A stretch of 8,166 nt of DNA from Methanobrevibacter sp. GTDB lineage: Archaea; Methanobacteriota; Methanobacteria; Methanobacteriales; Methanobacteriaceae. Each line of letters opens with the position of its first letter. The first letter of the stretch is position 1. Under the pieces are notes generated by a model. The model was not told the origin of the DNA, ran no database searches, and was given only the letters and a program-made list of their open reading frames with translations. The stretch is from assembly GCA_031261945.1 (NCBI GenBank), contig JAISIQ010000001.1:1-8166 (forward strand), read 5' to 3'. Positions 1-6,082 of the stretch are shown one piece after another. The position numbers and the translations under genes were made by a program.

Positions 1-240
1 TCACAGTTATTTTTAATTAATTAAATTTTTATATTTTACTAATTCTCAATTTTGCTTATTAATTTTCATTATATTTTAAAATTAGTTTATAATTAAAAAA
101 CATATTTCATAATATAATATCCGTGTGGAAATTTTAGAATTAAAGGTAGAATTTCAGTTAAATAAAGGGATTTATAAGAATTTAAACCGTGGCATTTAAA
201 TATAACTTAGTACAAATCAATTATTATATTATATGATATG

Positions 241-254
241 AAATATTATATAAT
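241..254 (+). promoter_or_regulatory. Candidate ftsZ box A promoter
   Basis: TTATATAA at 246-253, preceded by the purine-rich TGAAAT, fits an archaeal BRE plus box A. A start site about 25 nt downstream of its centre would fall near 274, giving a leader of roughly 28 nt before the GTG start. A competing box A, TTTAAATATA at 196-205, would give a leader of about 75 nt. The base composition makes such strings common, so the choice is tentative. Confidence 0.35.
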
Positions 255-281
255 CTTTATAGAGATTATCCATGGGATAAT
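251..281. repeat. Two overlapping inverted repeats at the expected ftsZ transcription start
   Basis: TAATCT (251-256) is mirrored by AGATTA (263-268) across 6 nt. ATTATCC (265-271) is mirrored by GGATAAT (275-281) across the 3-nt centre ATG. The two dyads share bases 265-268, so as RNA hairpins they would exclude one another. As DNA, the second is a 17-bp operator-sized dyad that would cover the start site predicted from the nearest box A. Whether it binds a regulator is unknown. Confidence 0.4.
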
Positions 282-302
282 TTTATAATGTGGGGTTAGT
301 AA

Positions 303-1448
303 GTGAAATTTATAGATGATGCGATTAAAGAATCGGAAAAACGAATGGAAAAAGAATATCCAACAAGAATATCTGCAGACCTTGATGATGAGCTAAGAGA
401 GCTTATGAATAGGAGTAAAGCAAAGATTTTCGTAATTGGAGCGGGTGGAGCTGGAAACAATACTGTAACTAGATTAAATGAGACTGGAATTGAAGGAGCA
501 GATACTATAACTGTTAACACTGATGCTCAAGATTTATTCTACAGTCAATCTGGTAAAAAACTCCTTCTCGGTGAGAAAACTTGTGGGGGTCTTGGTGCAG
601 GAGGAATTCCTGAAGTTGGAGAAGAATGTGCTGAAGAAAGTGAAGATGATATAAGAGACGAGCTTGATGGGGCAGATATGGTATTTGTAACATGTGGGCT
701 TGGTGGAGGAACTGGTACTGGTTCAGCTCCAGTTATTTCAAAATTAGCTAAAAAAGCAGGAGCTTTAACAGTTGCTGTAGCTACTATGCCATTTTCTGCA
801 GAAGGAATTAAAAGAAGAGAGAATGCTGAAAAAGGTTTAAAGAAACTTAAAGAAAGTTCAGACACTGTTATTATTATTCCTAATGATAAGTTATTAGAAG
901 TAGCACCTAATCTTCCTTTAAACAAAGCTTTCATGGTTTCAGATGAGCTATTGGGAAGAGCTGTTAAAGGTATTACAGAATTAATTACTAAACAAGGTTT
1001 AATAGCTTTGGATTTCGCTGATATTAGAAGTATCATGGAAGGATCTGGAATGGCTATGATAGGTATGGGAGAATCTGAATCTGGTGATAGAGCATTAGAA
1101 TCTGTCCATGAAGCTCTTAATAGTCCTTTACTTGACTTAGATATTTCTGATGCTAAAGGTGCATTGATTAATATTTCTGGTAGTTCTGATTTAACTTTAC
1201 ATGAATCTGAAAAGATTGTTCAAATTGTAGCTGATAAATTAGATCCAGAAGCAAATATCATTTGGGGAAGTCAAATTGATGAATCCTTGCAAAATACTGT
1301 AAGAACCACAATTATTGTTTCAGGAGTTAAATCTCATTATATGTATGGTGAATCACCTGCTGAAAGAATAGAAGTGCCAGAATTAGATAATACTTCTTCT
1401 GAAATCGAATCTGATCCTTTAGAAGAATTTATTGATGGAACATTTTAA
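303..1448 (+). CDS. ftsZ: Cell division protein FtsZ (tubulin-like GTPase)
   Basis: FtsZ polymerises with GTP at midcell to form the division ring. The 381-residue product has a short charged archaeal N-terminal extension (1-40), the nucleotide-binding start [12 protein letters not shown] (about 44-55), the tubulin signature GGGTGTG at 134-140, NDKLLE at 194-199 and the T7 synergy loop [11 protein letters not shown] at 235-245 with Asp237 and Asp240 kept. The T7 loop has Ala235 where the family usually has Asn. After about residue 345 the protein becomes an acidic linker ending in LEEFIDGTF; in archaea this tail is the docking site for the membrane anchor SepF (known for the family, inferred here). 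The start is GTG at 303, giving the family-like N-terminus [10 protein letters not shown]; upstream in-frame extension is blocked by stops. GGGGTT at 292-297 is only a weak Shine-Dalgarno. The gene appears monocistronic. Confidence 0.97.
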   Translation: MKFIDDAIKESEKRMEKEYPTRISADLDDELRELMNRSKAKIFVIGAGGAGNNTVTRLNETGIEGADTITVNTDAQDLFYSQSGKKLLLGEKTCGGLGAGGIPEVGEECAEESEDDIRDELDGADMVFVTCGLGGGTGTGSAPVISKLAKKAGALTVAVATMPFSAEGIKRRENAEKGLKKLKESSDTVIIIPNDKLLEVAPNLPLNKAFMVSDELLGRAVKGITELITKQGLIALDFADIRSIMEGSGMAMIGMGESESGDRALESVHEALNSPLLDLDISDAKGALINISGSSDLTLHESEKIVQIVADKLDPEANIIWGSQIDESLQNTVRTTIIVSGVKSHYMYGESPAERIEVPELDNTSSEIESDPLEEFIDGTF

Positions 1449-1477
1449 TTAAATATACTTTATTTATTAATTCCATC

Positions 1478-1485
1478 TTTTTTTT
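1478..1485 (+). terminator. T-tract terminator after ftsZ
   Basis: A run of eight T residues starts 29 nt after the ftsZ stop, and a second run of seven lies at 1555-1561. Archaeal RNA polymerase terminates on such U-tracts without needing a hairpin, so this is a plausible end for the ftsZ transcript. The general T-richness lowers certainty. Confidence 0.5.
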
Positions 1486-1560
1486 ATTATTTTATTAATT
1501 CTTATTTTAATTTTTTAATTTAATTTTTATTATCCTTCAATTTTTATTCTCTTATTTTTT

Positions 1561-1582
1561 TATATTAATTTTATATTAATTT
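1561..1582. repeat. 11-bp tandem duplication
   Basis: TATATTAATTT occurs twice in immediate succession (1561-1571 and 1572-1582). It is a perfect copy in non-coding DNA and one of a series of similar micro-duplications in this window. Confidence 0.6.
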
Positions 1583-1630
1583 TGTATAATTATTAATTTT
1601 ATTTTATAATTTTCTTAAACTTATTAAAAA

Positions 1631-1647
1631 GGAAAACTTTATAAATA
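1631..1647 (+). promoter_or_regulatory. Archaeal promoter for secE (BRE plus box A)
   Basis: GGAAAAC followed by TTTATAAATA is a near-ideal archaeal BRE/box A pair and the best in the window along with 2202-2216, with which it shares the decamer GAAAACTTTA. A start about 25 nt downstream gives transcription from around 1670, so the secE mRNA would have a leader of about 220 nt. Confidence 0.6.
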
Positions 1648-1742
1648 GAAAAATAATAATTATTTATTACTATAAATTATGTTTAAATAAATTTATTAAA
1701 AATAATATTATAAAATAATAATATTGAAAATATTGTTAAAAC

Positions 1743-1772
1743 TAATATTAAAATTAATAATATTAAAATTAA
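1743..1772. repeat. 15-bp tandem duplication in the secE leader
   Basis: TAATATTAAAATTAA is repeated perfectly (1743-1757, 1758-1772), followed by a partial third copy starting TATTAAAA at 1773. It lies in the predicted secE leader. Confidence 0.7.
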
Positions 1773-1786
1773 TATTAAAAATAATA

Positions 1787-1814
1787 ATTACATAAATAAT
1801 ATTACATAAATAAT
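1787..1814. repeat. 14-bp tandem duplication in the secE leader
   Basis: ATTACATAAATAAT is repeated perfectly at 1787-1800 and 1801-1814, only 14 bp after the preceding 15-bp duplication. The presence of a C in each copy makes it less likely to be simple low-complexity coincidence. Confidence 0.7.
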
Positions 1815-1890
1815 TTATAATTTATAATAAAATTTATAACTATTGATAATAAAGATAATATCTTTTTTTAGAAGTAATGTGGGATTTTCA

Positions 1891-2070
1891 ATGAGTTTTA
1901 AGGAATCTACTAATCGTTTTTTTAAACAATGTAAAAGAGTGCTAAGAGTAGCTAAAAAACCAGATAAAGAGGAATATATTAATTTCTCAAAAGTAACAGC
2001 TTTAGGAATAGTTATAATAGGCGTTATTGGATTTGTCATTGTTTTAATTACTCAAGTAATTGGTTTATAA
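1891..2070 (+). CDS. secE: Preprotein translocase subunit SecE (Sec61 gamma homologue)
   Basis: SecE is the small clamp subunit of the SecYE-beta protein-conducting channel in the cytoplasmic membrane. The 59-residue product has the family layout: a cationic amphipathic helix (about 1-21), a KKPDKEEY hinge (about 22-29), and one C-terminal transmembrane helix rich in Ile, Val and Gly (about 35-57). ATG at 1891 is chosen because it gives the normal archaeal length of about 60 residues; a 75-residue version from TTG at 1843 adds an unconserved hydrophobic stretch. The upstream GTGGG at 1879-1883 is only a poor Shine-Dalgarno match. Position directly before spt5 and the ribosomal genes supports the call, since secE-nusG/spt5 linkage is shared by bacteria and archaea. 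It probably has its own promoter, and spt5 has another. Confidence 0.92.
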   Translation: MSFKESTNRFFKQCKRVLRVAKKPDKEEYINFSKVTALGIVIIGVIGFVIVLITQVIGL

Positions 2071-2109
2071 TTAATAAGCATATCTATGGACTTAAATCCT
2101 ATGGGATAT

Positions 2110-2119
2110 AATAGCTATT
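2110..2119. repeat. AATAGCTATT palindrome after secE
   Basis: This perfect 10-bp palindrome extends to the 12-bp TAATAGCTATTA (2109-2120). It is the first of five identical intergenic copies in the window and lies about 40 nt past the secE stop. Confidence 0.6.
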
Positions 2120-2128
2120 AATTAAATA

Positions 2129-2148
2129 ATCTATTATTATCTATTATT
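2129..2148. repeat. 10-bp tandem duplication
   Basis: ATCTATTATT is directly repeated (2129-2138 and 2139-2148) downstream of secE. Confidence 0.5.
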
Positions 2149-2201
2149 GAATATCTACAAAATAAAAATTCTATAATTCTATAATAAATTCATTATCTTT
2201 T

Positions 2202-2216
2202 GAAAACTTTAAATAC
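2202..2216 (+). promoter_or_regulatory. Archaeal promoter for the spt5-rpl11-rpl1-rplP0 operon
   Basis: GAAAAC followed by TTTAAATAC fits an archaeal BRE plus box A and shares the decamer GAAAACTTTA with the secE promoter at 1632-1641. Transcription would begin near 2237. No better box A lies closer to spt5 at a workable distance, so the operon would carry a leader of roughly 275 nt. Read-through from secE is also possible. Confidence 0.55.
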
Positions 2217-2269
2217 TTGTAAAATAAAGATATTAAAATAATATAAATTTAATATAATAATTTAATAAC

Positions 2270-2299
2270 ATATAATTTTATAATATATAATTTTATAAA
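2270..2299. repeat. 15-bp tandem duplication in the spt5 leader
   Basis: ATATAATTTTATAAT (2270-2284) is followed at once by a copy with one mismatch at the last base (2285-2299). Confidence 0.6.
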
Positions 2300-2308
2300 T
2301 CTAATTTT

Positions 2309-2332
2309 AATTATATTTTTAATTATATTTTT
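2309..2332. repeat. 12-bp tandem duplication in the spt5 leader
   Basis: AATTATATTTTT is perfectly repeated (2309-2320, 2321-2332), followed by a partial third copy starting AATTTT. Confidence 0.6.
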
Positions 2333-2345
2333 AATTTTAAATTTT

Positions 2346-2365
2346 GTATTTATTTGTATTTATTT
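2346..2365. repeat. 10-bp tandem duplication in the spt5 leader
   Basis: GTATTTATTT is perfectly repeated (2346-2355, 2356-2365). It is the third duplication in under 100 bp. Confidence 0.55.
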
Positions 2366-2385
2366 GATATTTGTAACTATATTGG

Positions 2386-2412
2386 TTCATAAGCTCATAT
2401 GAGAAAAATGAA
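2386..2412. repeat. Extended dyad in the spt5 leader
   Basis: A perfect core palindrome CTCATATGAG (2394-2403) is flanked by TTCAT (2386-2390) and ATGAA (2408-2412), which are also complementary. The arms are spaced by 3 and 4 nt, so the dyad is slightly off-centre. It could be a protein-binding operator or an RNA stem; nothing here decides which. Confidence 0.45.
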
Positions 2413-2430
2413 CTTAGAAATTTATATGAA

Positions 2431-2487
2431 AACTAATAAAAAATTAATAAAAATTAATAAAAACTAGTAAAAACTAGTAAAAAACTA
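2431..2487. repeat. 10-bp-period A-tract array upstream of spt5
   Basis: About five and a half units of 10 bp: a degenerate first unit, AAATTAATAA twice (2441-2450, 2451-2460), AAACTAGTAA twice (2461-2470, 2471-2480), then a degenerate partial unit. The A-runs of 5-6 start near 2438, 2449, 2459, 2469 and 2479, one per helical turn. Phased A-tracts of this kind are known to give intrinsic DNA curvature. Confidence 0.75.
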
Positions 2488-2502
2488 AATTTTAATTTGT
2501 AT

Positions 2503-2507
2503 AGGTG
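2503..2507 (+). promoter_or_regulatory. Ribosome-binding site of spt5
   Basis: AGGTG lies 8 nt before the ATG at 2516 and matches the anti-Shine-Dalgarno end of archaeal 16S rRNA (GGAGGTGA). It supports that start and shows that the mRNA has a leader. Confidence 0.75.
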
Positions 2508-2515
2508 TATTTTAA

Positions 2516-3001
2516 ATGGAGACCTCAGAAAATTCCATATATGCTCTGAAAATATCTGCAGGGCAAGAAAGGAATGTAGCTAGGATGTTAGCTAGAAAGT
2601 CAAGAGACAGTGGTATAGGTGTAGGTGCTGTTCTTGTACCTGAATCTTTAAAAGGTTATATATTGGTGGAATCTTCAACTAAAATTGATATGCAGAATCC
2701 TGCATTCAAAATACCTCATTTAAGAGGAATTGTTGAAGGTAAAACAAGAAGTCAAGGAGACGATGTTGTAACTTTTGAAGAAGTTAAAAAATTCCTAAAC
2801 CCAGAACCAATCATCTCTTCTATACAGAAAGGAAGTATTGTAGAACTTATTTCTGGTCCTTTCAAAGGAGAAAGAGCTAAAGTAGTTCGTATAGATGAAT
2901 CTCGTGAAGAAGTGGTTCTTGAGTTAATAGAAGCTGCAGTTCCGATACCTGTTACAGTTAAAGGTGATCAGATTAGAATTATACAAAAGGAGGCTGACTA
3001 A
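2516..3001 (+). CDS. spt5: Transcription elongation factor Spt5 (NusG family)
   Basis: Spt5 binds the RNA polymerase clamp, usually with Spt4, closes the DNA cleft and makes elongation processive; its KOW domain can contact the ribosome. The 161-residue product has the archaeal layout: an NGN domain (about 6-95, starting [18 protein letters not shown] and containing LKGYILVE), then a KOW domain (about 104-155) with the loop [19 protein letters not shown]. Length is typical for archaeal Spt5. The ATG at 2516 has a good AGGTG upstream. The stop codon overlaps the rpl11 start by one base, so the two are probably translationally coupled. It is the first gene of the operon and has an unusually long, repeat-rich leader. 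Confidence 0.96.
   Translation: METSENSIYALKISAGQERNVARMLARKSRDSGIGVGAVLVPESLKGYILVESSTKIDMQNPAFKIPHLRGIVEGKTRSQGDDVVTFEEVKKFLNPEPIISSIQKGSIVELISGPFKGERAKVVRIDESREEVVLELIEAAVPIPVTVKGDQIRIIQKEAD
2987..2993 (+). promoter_or_regulatory. Ribosome-binding site of rpl11 inside spt5
   Basis: AAGGAGG lies within the last codons of spt5, 7 nt before the rpl11 ATG. It is one of the strongest Shine-Dalgarno sequences in the window and fixes the rpl11 start. Confidence 0.85.
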
Positions 3002-3483
3002 TGGCTAAAGATACAGTTGAAGTTCTTATCGAAGGAGGCACAGCCACCCCAGGACCACCTCTTGGTCCGGCTTTAGGCCCTTTCGGAGTTAATATGATGC
3101 AAATTGTTGAGCAAATCAACAGTAAAAGTGCTGATTTTAAAGGAATGAAAGTACCAGTTAAAATAACTATTGATAGTGATACAAAAGATTTTGAAATAGA
3201 AATAGGTACTCCTCCTACAACAGCTCTTATTATGGATGAGCTTAAAATCGAAAAAGGTTCTGGAGAACCTGGTACTGATTGGGTAGCTGATTTATCTGTA
3301 GAACAAGCTTTAAAAATAGCTAGAATGAAGTTTGATTCTTTACTTGCAAATGATTATAAACATGGTGCTAAAGAAGTTATGGGTACCTGTGTAAGTATGG
3401 GAATCACAGTTGATGGCAAAGACCCAAGAGAAGCTCAAAAAGCTGTTGATGCTGGTGAATACGATAGCATCTTAGTAGAATAA
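3001..3483 (+). CDS. rpl11: 50S ribosomal protein L11 (uL11)
   Basis: uL11 binds helices 43-44 of 23S rRNA in the GTPase-associated centre at the stalk base. The 160-residue product has the N-terminal domain with the proline-rich motif [10 protein letters not shown] (18-27) and [12 protein letters not shown] (29-40), then the RNA-binding C-terminal domain from about residue 72, including [25 protein letters not shown] and [16 protein letters not shown] (127-142). Length is normal for archaea. The ATG overlaps the spt5 stop (TAATG) and has a strong AAGGAGG. The Gly/Pro motif gives a locally GC-rich patch (about 3030-3090) that follows from its codons. A 233-bp gap separates it from rpl1. Confidence 0.97.
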   Translation: MAKDTVEVLIEGGTATPGPPLGPALGPFGVNMMQIVEQINSKSADFKGMKVPVKITIDSDTKDFEIEIGTPPTTALIMDELKIEKGSGEPGTDWVADLSVEQALKIARMKFDSLLANDYKHGAKEVMGTCVSMGITVDGKDPREAQKAVDAGEYDSILVE

Positions 3484-3581
3484 TATTTTATACTCAATAT
3501 AGATGATATTACTTAATAGTTTATTTAATGACTATTTATTATCTAATGGCTATTTTGTTAGAATAATAACTTTATTAGAAT

Positions 3582-3604
3582 AATAGCTATTAATAATAGC
3601 TATT
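3582..3604. repeat. Paired AATAGCTATT palindromes after rpl11
   Basis: Two perfect copies (3582-3591 and 3595-3604) lie 13 bp apart, about 100 nt past the rpl11 stop. A near copy, AATGGCTATT, lies at about 3545-3554. They are identical to the palindromes after secE and rpl12. Confidence 0.6.
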
Positions 3605-3705
3605 TATTAGAGCTATTGGTAATTGATATATTTCATATTCATGTATTTATTCATGAAACCAAATAAAAATAAATATCCATTAATGAGTTAAGTTAAATAG
3701 CTCAT

Positions 3706-3710
3706 GGAGG
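3706..3710 (+). promoter_or_regulatory. Ribosome-binding site of rpl1
   Basis: GGAGG lies 6 nt before ATG 3717 and fixes the start. It ends about 30 nt upstream of the L1-binding hairpin, so repression would act on a mostly accessible ribosome-binding site. Confidence 0.85.
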
Positions 3711-3716
3711 ATTTAT

Positions 3717-4355
<639 letters not shown>

Positions 4356-4356
4356 A

Positions 4357-5373
4357 ATGGCTCACGTTGCTGAATGGAAGAAAGAAGAGGTTAAAGAGCT
4401 TAAATCTTTAATAGATTCTCATGAAGTTATTGGTATTGTTGATCTTTTAAACATACCTGCAAGACAACTTCAAAAAATGAGGCAATCTTTAAACGATAAA
4501 GCTACTATAAGAATGTCTAAAAAGAATCTTATGGATTTAGCCTTTGAAGATTCAAGTAGTAATAAAGAAAATATCACAGATCTTTCAGAATACATGGTAG
4601 GTCAACCTGCAATTGTATTCACTAACATGAATCCTTTTAAATTGTTTAAAATATTAGAAAATAATAAAACAGCTGCTCCAGCGAAAGCAGGAAATATAGC
4701 TACTTCTGATATTGTTGTACCTAAGGGAGATACTGGTTTTGAACCAGGTCCAGTACTTGGTGACTTGCAACAAGCAGGAATACCTGCTAAAATTGATAAA
4801 GGAAAGATTGTAGTTGAAAAAGATCATGTCATTGTTAAAGAAGGCGAAGCAGTTTCAAAAAATGCTGCTGCTATGTTAACAAGACTTGATATTCATCCTA
4901 TGGAAGTAGGAATTGATTTAAGAGCAGCTTATGAAGATCAAGCAGTTTATACTTCTGATGTATTAACTATTGATGAAGAACAAACTCTTGCAGATGTTCA
5001 AGGTGCCTTTGCTAAAGCATTTAACTTATCAGTTAATGCAGGAATACCTACTAAGGAAACTATTGTAGCAATTGTCCAAAATGCCAATGCTAAATCATTT
5101 AATTTAGCTATGAACGCATCTGTACTTACTTCAGAAACTACAGAACCATTAATAGCTCTTGCTAATGCTAGAATGCTAGGAATAGCTAGTTTAATAGCTG
5201 ATGCAGAAGGTGCTTTAGATGAAGAATTACTTGAAAAATTGTCTAATGTTCCTGTAGCTACAGAAACTGTTGTTGAAGAAGAAACTAAAGATGATGAAGA
5301 AGAAGAGGAAGAGGAAGAAGAGGAAGCTTCTGAAGAAGAAGCTGCAGCTGGTCTCGGAGCTCTCTTTGGATAA
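4357..5373 (+). CDS. rplP0: 50S ribosomal stalk protein P0 (uL10)
   Basis: P0 anchors the stalk: it binds 23S rRNA next to L11 and holds several L12 dimers that recruit aEF1A and aEF2. The 338-residue product has the rRNA-binding domain (about 1-105, starting [16 protein letters not shown]), the archaeal/eukaryal insertion domain (about 107-182, with [12 protein letters not shown]), and a helical spine (about 207-290). The spine shows an internal duplication, [17 protein letters not shown] (219-235) against [17 protein letters not shown] (245-261), consistent with serial L12-docking helices. The C-terminus is an acidic run of ten Glu, then [15 protein letters not shown], identical to the L12 tail. 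The GAGGGTGA upstream sets the start. A 120-bp gap precedes rpl12. Confidence 0.97.
   Translation: MAHVAEWKKEEVKELKSLIDSHEVIGIVDLLNIPARQLQKMRQSLNDKATIRMSKKNLMDLAFEDSSSNKENITDLSEYMVGQPAIVFTNMNPFKLFKILENNKTAAPAKAGNIATSDIVVPKGDTGFEPGPVLGDLQQAGIPAKIDKGKIVVEKDHVIVKEGEAVSKNAAAMLTRLDIHPMEVGIDLRAAYEDQAVYTSDVLTIDEEQTLADVQGAFAKAFNLSVNAGIPTKETIVAIVQNANAKSFNLAMNASVLTSETTEPLIALANARMLGIASLIADAEGALDEELLEKLSNVPVATETVVEEETKDDEEEEEEEEEEASEEEAAAGLGALFG
5296..5370 (+). repeat. P0 acidic tail repeat, identical in protein to the L12 tail
   Basis: The last 25 codons of rplP0 encode the same 25 residues as the last 25 codons of rpl12 (5728-5802). The nucleotide copies differ at only six codons, all synonymous, and codons 3-13 are identical over 33 nt, even in the order of GAA and GAG. 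This tail contacts elongation-factor GTPases in the family. Confidence 0.85.
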
Positions 5374-5389
5374 TTTAATTTATAGTAAT

Positions 5390-5405
5390 CGAAAATTTAA
5401 AATTT
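5390..5405 (+). promoter_or_regulatory. Possible rpl12 promoter in the rplP0-rpl12 gap
   Basis: CGAAAATTTAAAATTT resembles a BRE plus box A and would start transcription near 5425, giving a leader of about 65 nt. A separate promoter would make sense because several L12 copies are needed per P0. The rest of the 120-bp gap is AT-rich with imperfect direct repeats (AATTCAACTAAA at 5412-5423, AATTCAATTAAA at 5431-5442; TATAATTTAA at 5455 and 5476). The box A is of only moderate quality. Confidence 0.3.
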
Positions 5406-5482
5406 TTAATTAATTCAACTAAATTTAATAAATTCAATTAAAGAATTTAATATATATAATTTAAATAAATATAATATAATTT

Positions 5483-5489
5483 AAGGTGA
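5483..5489 (+). promoter_or_regulatory. Ribosome-binding site of rpl12
   Basis: AAGGTGA lies 4 nt before ATG 5494, a good match to the archaeal anti-Shine-Dalgarno, and supports the short N-terminus [10 protein letters not shown]. Confidence 0.75.
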
Positions 5490-5493
5490 AAAC

Positions 5494-5805
5494 ATGGAAT
5501 ATATATACGCAGCAATGATTTTGCACAGCGCAGATAAAGATATTAACGAAGAAAATGTTAAAAGTATAATTGAAGCAGCAGGAATTGATGCAGATGATGC
5601 AAGAACTAAAGCATTAATTGCAGCTTTAGAAGATGTTGATATAGAAGAAGCTATGGAAACTACTGCTATGGCGGCAGCAGCTCCTGCAGCAGCAGCTCCT
5701 GCAGCTCCTGCAGCAGAAGAAGCAGCTGAAGAGGAAGAGGAAGAGGAAGAAGAGGAAGCTTCTGAAGAGGAAGCTGCAGCTGGATTAGGTGCTCTCTTCG
5801 GATAG
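5494..5805 (+). CDS. rpl12: 50S ribosomal stalk protein L12 (P1/P2 family, aL12)
   Basis: Archaeal L12 forms dimers that bind the P0 spine and recruit translational GTPases. It belongs to the P1/P2 family, not the bacterial L7/L12 family. The 103-residue product has the helical dimerisation domain (1-57, starting [23 protein letters not shown] is split here as [10 protein letters not shown] then [10 protein letters not shown]), an Ala/Pro hinge (about 58-74), an acidic run of ten Glu, and the functional tail [15 protein letters not shown] shared with P0. Length is normal. The hinge DNA (about 5671-5720) is a near-repeat of GCAGCAGCTCCT units and could be prone to slippage. The GC-rich Ala codons stand out from the AT-rich surroundings but follow from the protein. 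Strong T-rich DNA follows the stop. Confidence 0.96.
   Translation: MEYIYAAMILHSADKDINEENVKSIIEAAGIDADDARTKALIAALEDVDIEEAMETTAMAAAAPAAAAPAAPAAEEAAEEEEEEEEEEASEEEAAAGLGALFG
5728..5802 (+). repeat. L12 acidic tail repeat, partner of the P0 tail
   Basis: This is the second member of the 75-bp pair described at 5296-5370. It encodes the same 25 residues with six synonymous codon differences, clustered mainly at the 3' end (Gly, Leu, Gly and Phe codons). Confidence 0.85.
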
Positions 5806-5809
5806 ATAC

Positions 5810-5870
5810 TTTTCTTTTTTTCTTTAAAGAAATAGCTAATATCTATTTTTAGATTAATAGCTATTTTTTT
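5810..5870 (+). terminator. T-tract and hairpin terminator after rpl12
   Basis: A pyrimidine tract of T-runs broken by single C residues (5810-5824) begins five bases past the rpl12 stop, a typical archaeal U-tract terminator. Further on, AATAGCTAATATCT (5831-5844) can pair with AGATTAATAGCTATT (5851-5865) with one bulge, and is followed directly by a T-run (to 5870), which looks like a hairpin-plus-U-tract end. Confidence 0.65.
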
Positions 5871-5907
5871 ATTTTTATTTATTTTTTATTTATTTAATCT
5901 TATTTTT

Positions 5908-5917
5908 AATAGCTATT
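5908..5917. repeat. AATAGCTATT palindrome downstream of rpl12
   Basis: A perfect copy of the 10-bp palindrome, 43 bp beyond the copy that forms the right arm of the terminator hairpin (5856-5865). Confidence 0.6.
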
Positions 5918-6029
5918 TTCTTGATAATATTTCTTTTTCTTTTGGTTTTATTTTATTTTTTAAATAATTTTTTAAAATAATAAATTTTATTAATGTTGTT
6001 AAACAGATATTTTTATTATTAATTATTGT

Positions 6030-6051
6030 TATTGAATATGCTATTGAATAT
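6030..6051. repeat. 12-bp-period direct repeat upstream of alaS
   Basis: TATTGAATAT occurs at 6030-6039 and 6042-6051, separated by GC. It abuts the 16-bp duplication that follows. Confidence 0.55.
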
Positions 6052-6082
6052 TATAACTAACTTTATTTATAACTAACTTTAT
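6051..6082. repeat. Perfect 16-bp tandem duplication at the alaS promoter
   Basis: TTATAACTAACTTTAT is present twice with no gap (6051-6066, 6067-6082), ending 12 nt before the alaS ATG. Both copies contain ACTTTAT, the start of a box A; the junction creates CTTTATTTATAAC. Confidence 0.85.
6061..6072 (+). promoter_or_regulatory. Probable alaS box A
   Basis: CTTTATTTATAA, preceded by AACTAA, is centred about 25 nt before 6092, so transcription would start within a few bases of the ATG at 6095. That fits the absence of any Shine-Dalgarno and suggests a leaderless alaS mRNA. The second copy (6077-6086, CTTTATAAAT) looks better as a box A but is too close to the ATG to serve this start. Confidence 0.5.

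Larger units (their letters stand above)
1..302. other. Non-coding AT-rich region upstream of ftsZ
   Basis: No open frame of useful length is visible on either strand, and no part of a recognisable protein runs in from the left edge. The stretch is extremely AT-rich. It holds several box-A-like strings (around 171-178, 196-205 and 246-253), two copies of a CCGTG string (121-125 and 188-192), a spaced direct repeat TAGAATT (135-141 and 147-153), and two overlapping dyads just before ftsZ (251-281). It is best read as the ftsZ promoter and leader region plus the 3' flank of an unseen upstream gene. Confidence 0.6.
1449..1890. other. AT-rich intergenic region between ftsZ and secE
   Basis: This 442-bp stretch carries no credible gene. 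It starts with terminator-like T-tracts after ftsZ (1478-1485 and 1555-1561). It contains a strong box A (1638-1647) and then about 220 nt of leader before secE. Three short tandem duplications lie here (1561-1582, 1743-1772, 1787-1814). A TTG-initiated extension of secE from 1843 is open in frame but has no ribosome-binding site or family support. Confidence 0.7.
2071..2515. other. AT-rich intergenic region between secE and spt5
   Basis: This 445-bp stretch contains no credible gene. In order it holds: a small imperfect hairpin (ATATC 2080-2084 with GATAT 2105-2109), a perfect AATAGCTATT palindrome (2110-2119), a 10-bp duplication (2129-2148), a strong box A (2202-2216), three more short tandem duplications (2270-2365), a dyad (2386-2412), a 10-bp-period array of A-tracts (2431-2487), and the spt5 ribosome-binding site. 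If the box A is used, about 275 nt of this is spt5 mRNA leader. Confidence 0.7.
3484..3716. other. Gap between rpl11 and rpl1
   Basis: This 233-bp stretch has no gene, no clear T-tract terminator and no convincing BRE/box A, so transcription probably reads through from spt5. It is built of related strings: TTAGAATAATAAC (3558-3570) and TTAGAATAATAGC (3575-3587), then two AATAGCTATT palindromes. GAGCTATT (3610-3617) is complementary to AATAGCTC (3696-3703), just before the rpl1 Shine-Dalgarno, so a long-range hairpin could crowd the start site; this is speculative. Confidence 0.55.

Noticed and set aside
1..30. Possible end of an upstream gene at the left edge
   Set aside because: All three forward frames meet stops within about 24 bases and no conserved C-terminus can be recognised.
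272..274. ATG at 272 as an alternative ftsZ start
   Set aside because: It is out of frame and meets a stop after one more codon.
545..1036. Minus-strand open frame of 163 codons opposite ftsZ
   Set aside because: It lies entirely within ftsZ, is Ser/Pro-rich as expected for an antisense frame, has no recognisable domain, and no promoter or ribosome-binding site.
1843..1890. TTG-initiated N-terminal extension of secE by 16 residues
   Set aside because: The frame is open but there is no ribosome-binding site, the added residues do not match the SecE family, and the ATG at 1891 gives the normal archaeal length.
1815..2039. Minus-strand open frame opposite secE
   Set aside because: It is a shadow of secE and AT-rich flank with no motif or start signal.
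2431..2487. Short regular repeats as a CRISPR array
   Set aside because: The unit is 10 bp with no unique spacers, and no cas gene is present.
3031..3042. GAAGGAGGC near the start of rpl11 as a second L1-binding element
   Set aside because: It resembles the 5' half of the rpl1 element, but the matching 3' half with GAGAAAC is missing downstream, so the internal loop cannot form.
3052..3068. GGACCA / TGGTCC hairpin in rpl11
   Set aside because: The 6-bp stem is explained by Gly and Pro codons of the conserved uL11 motif, and there is no further support for regulation.
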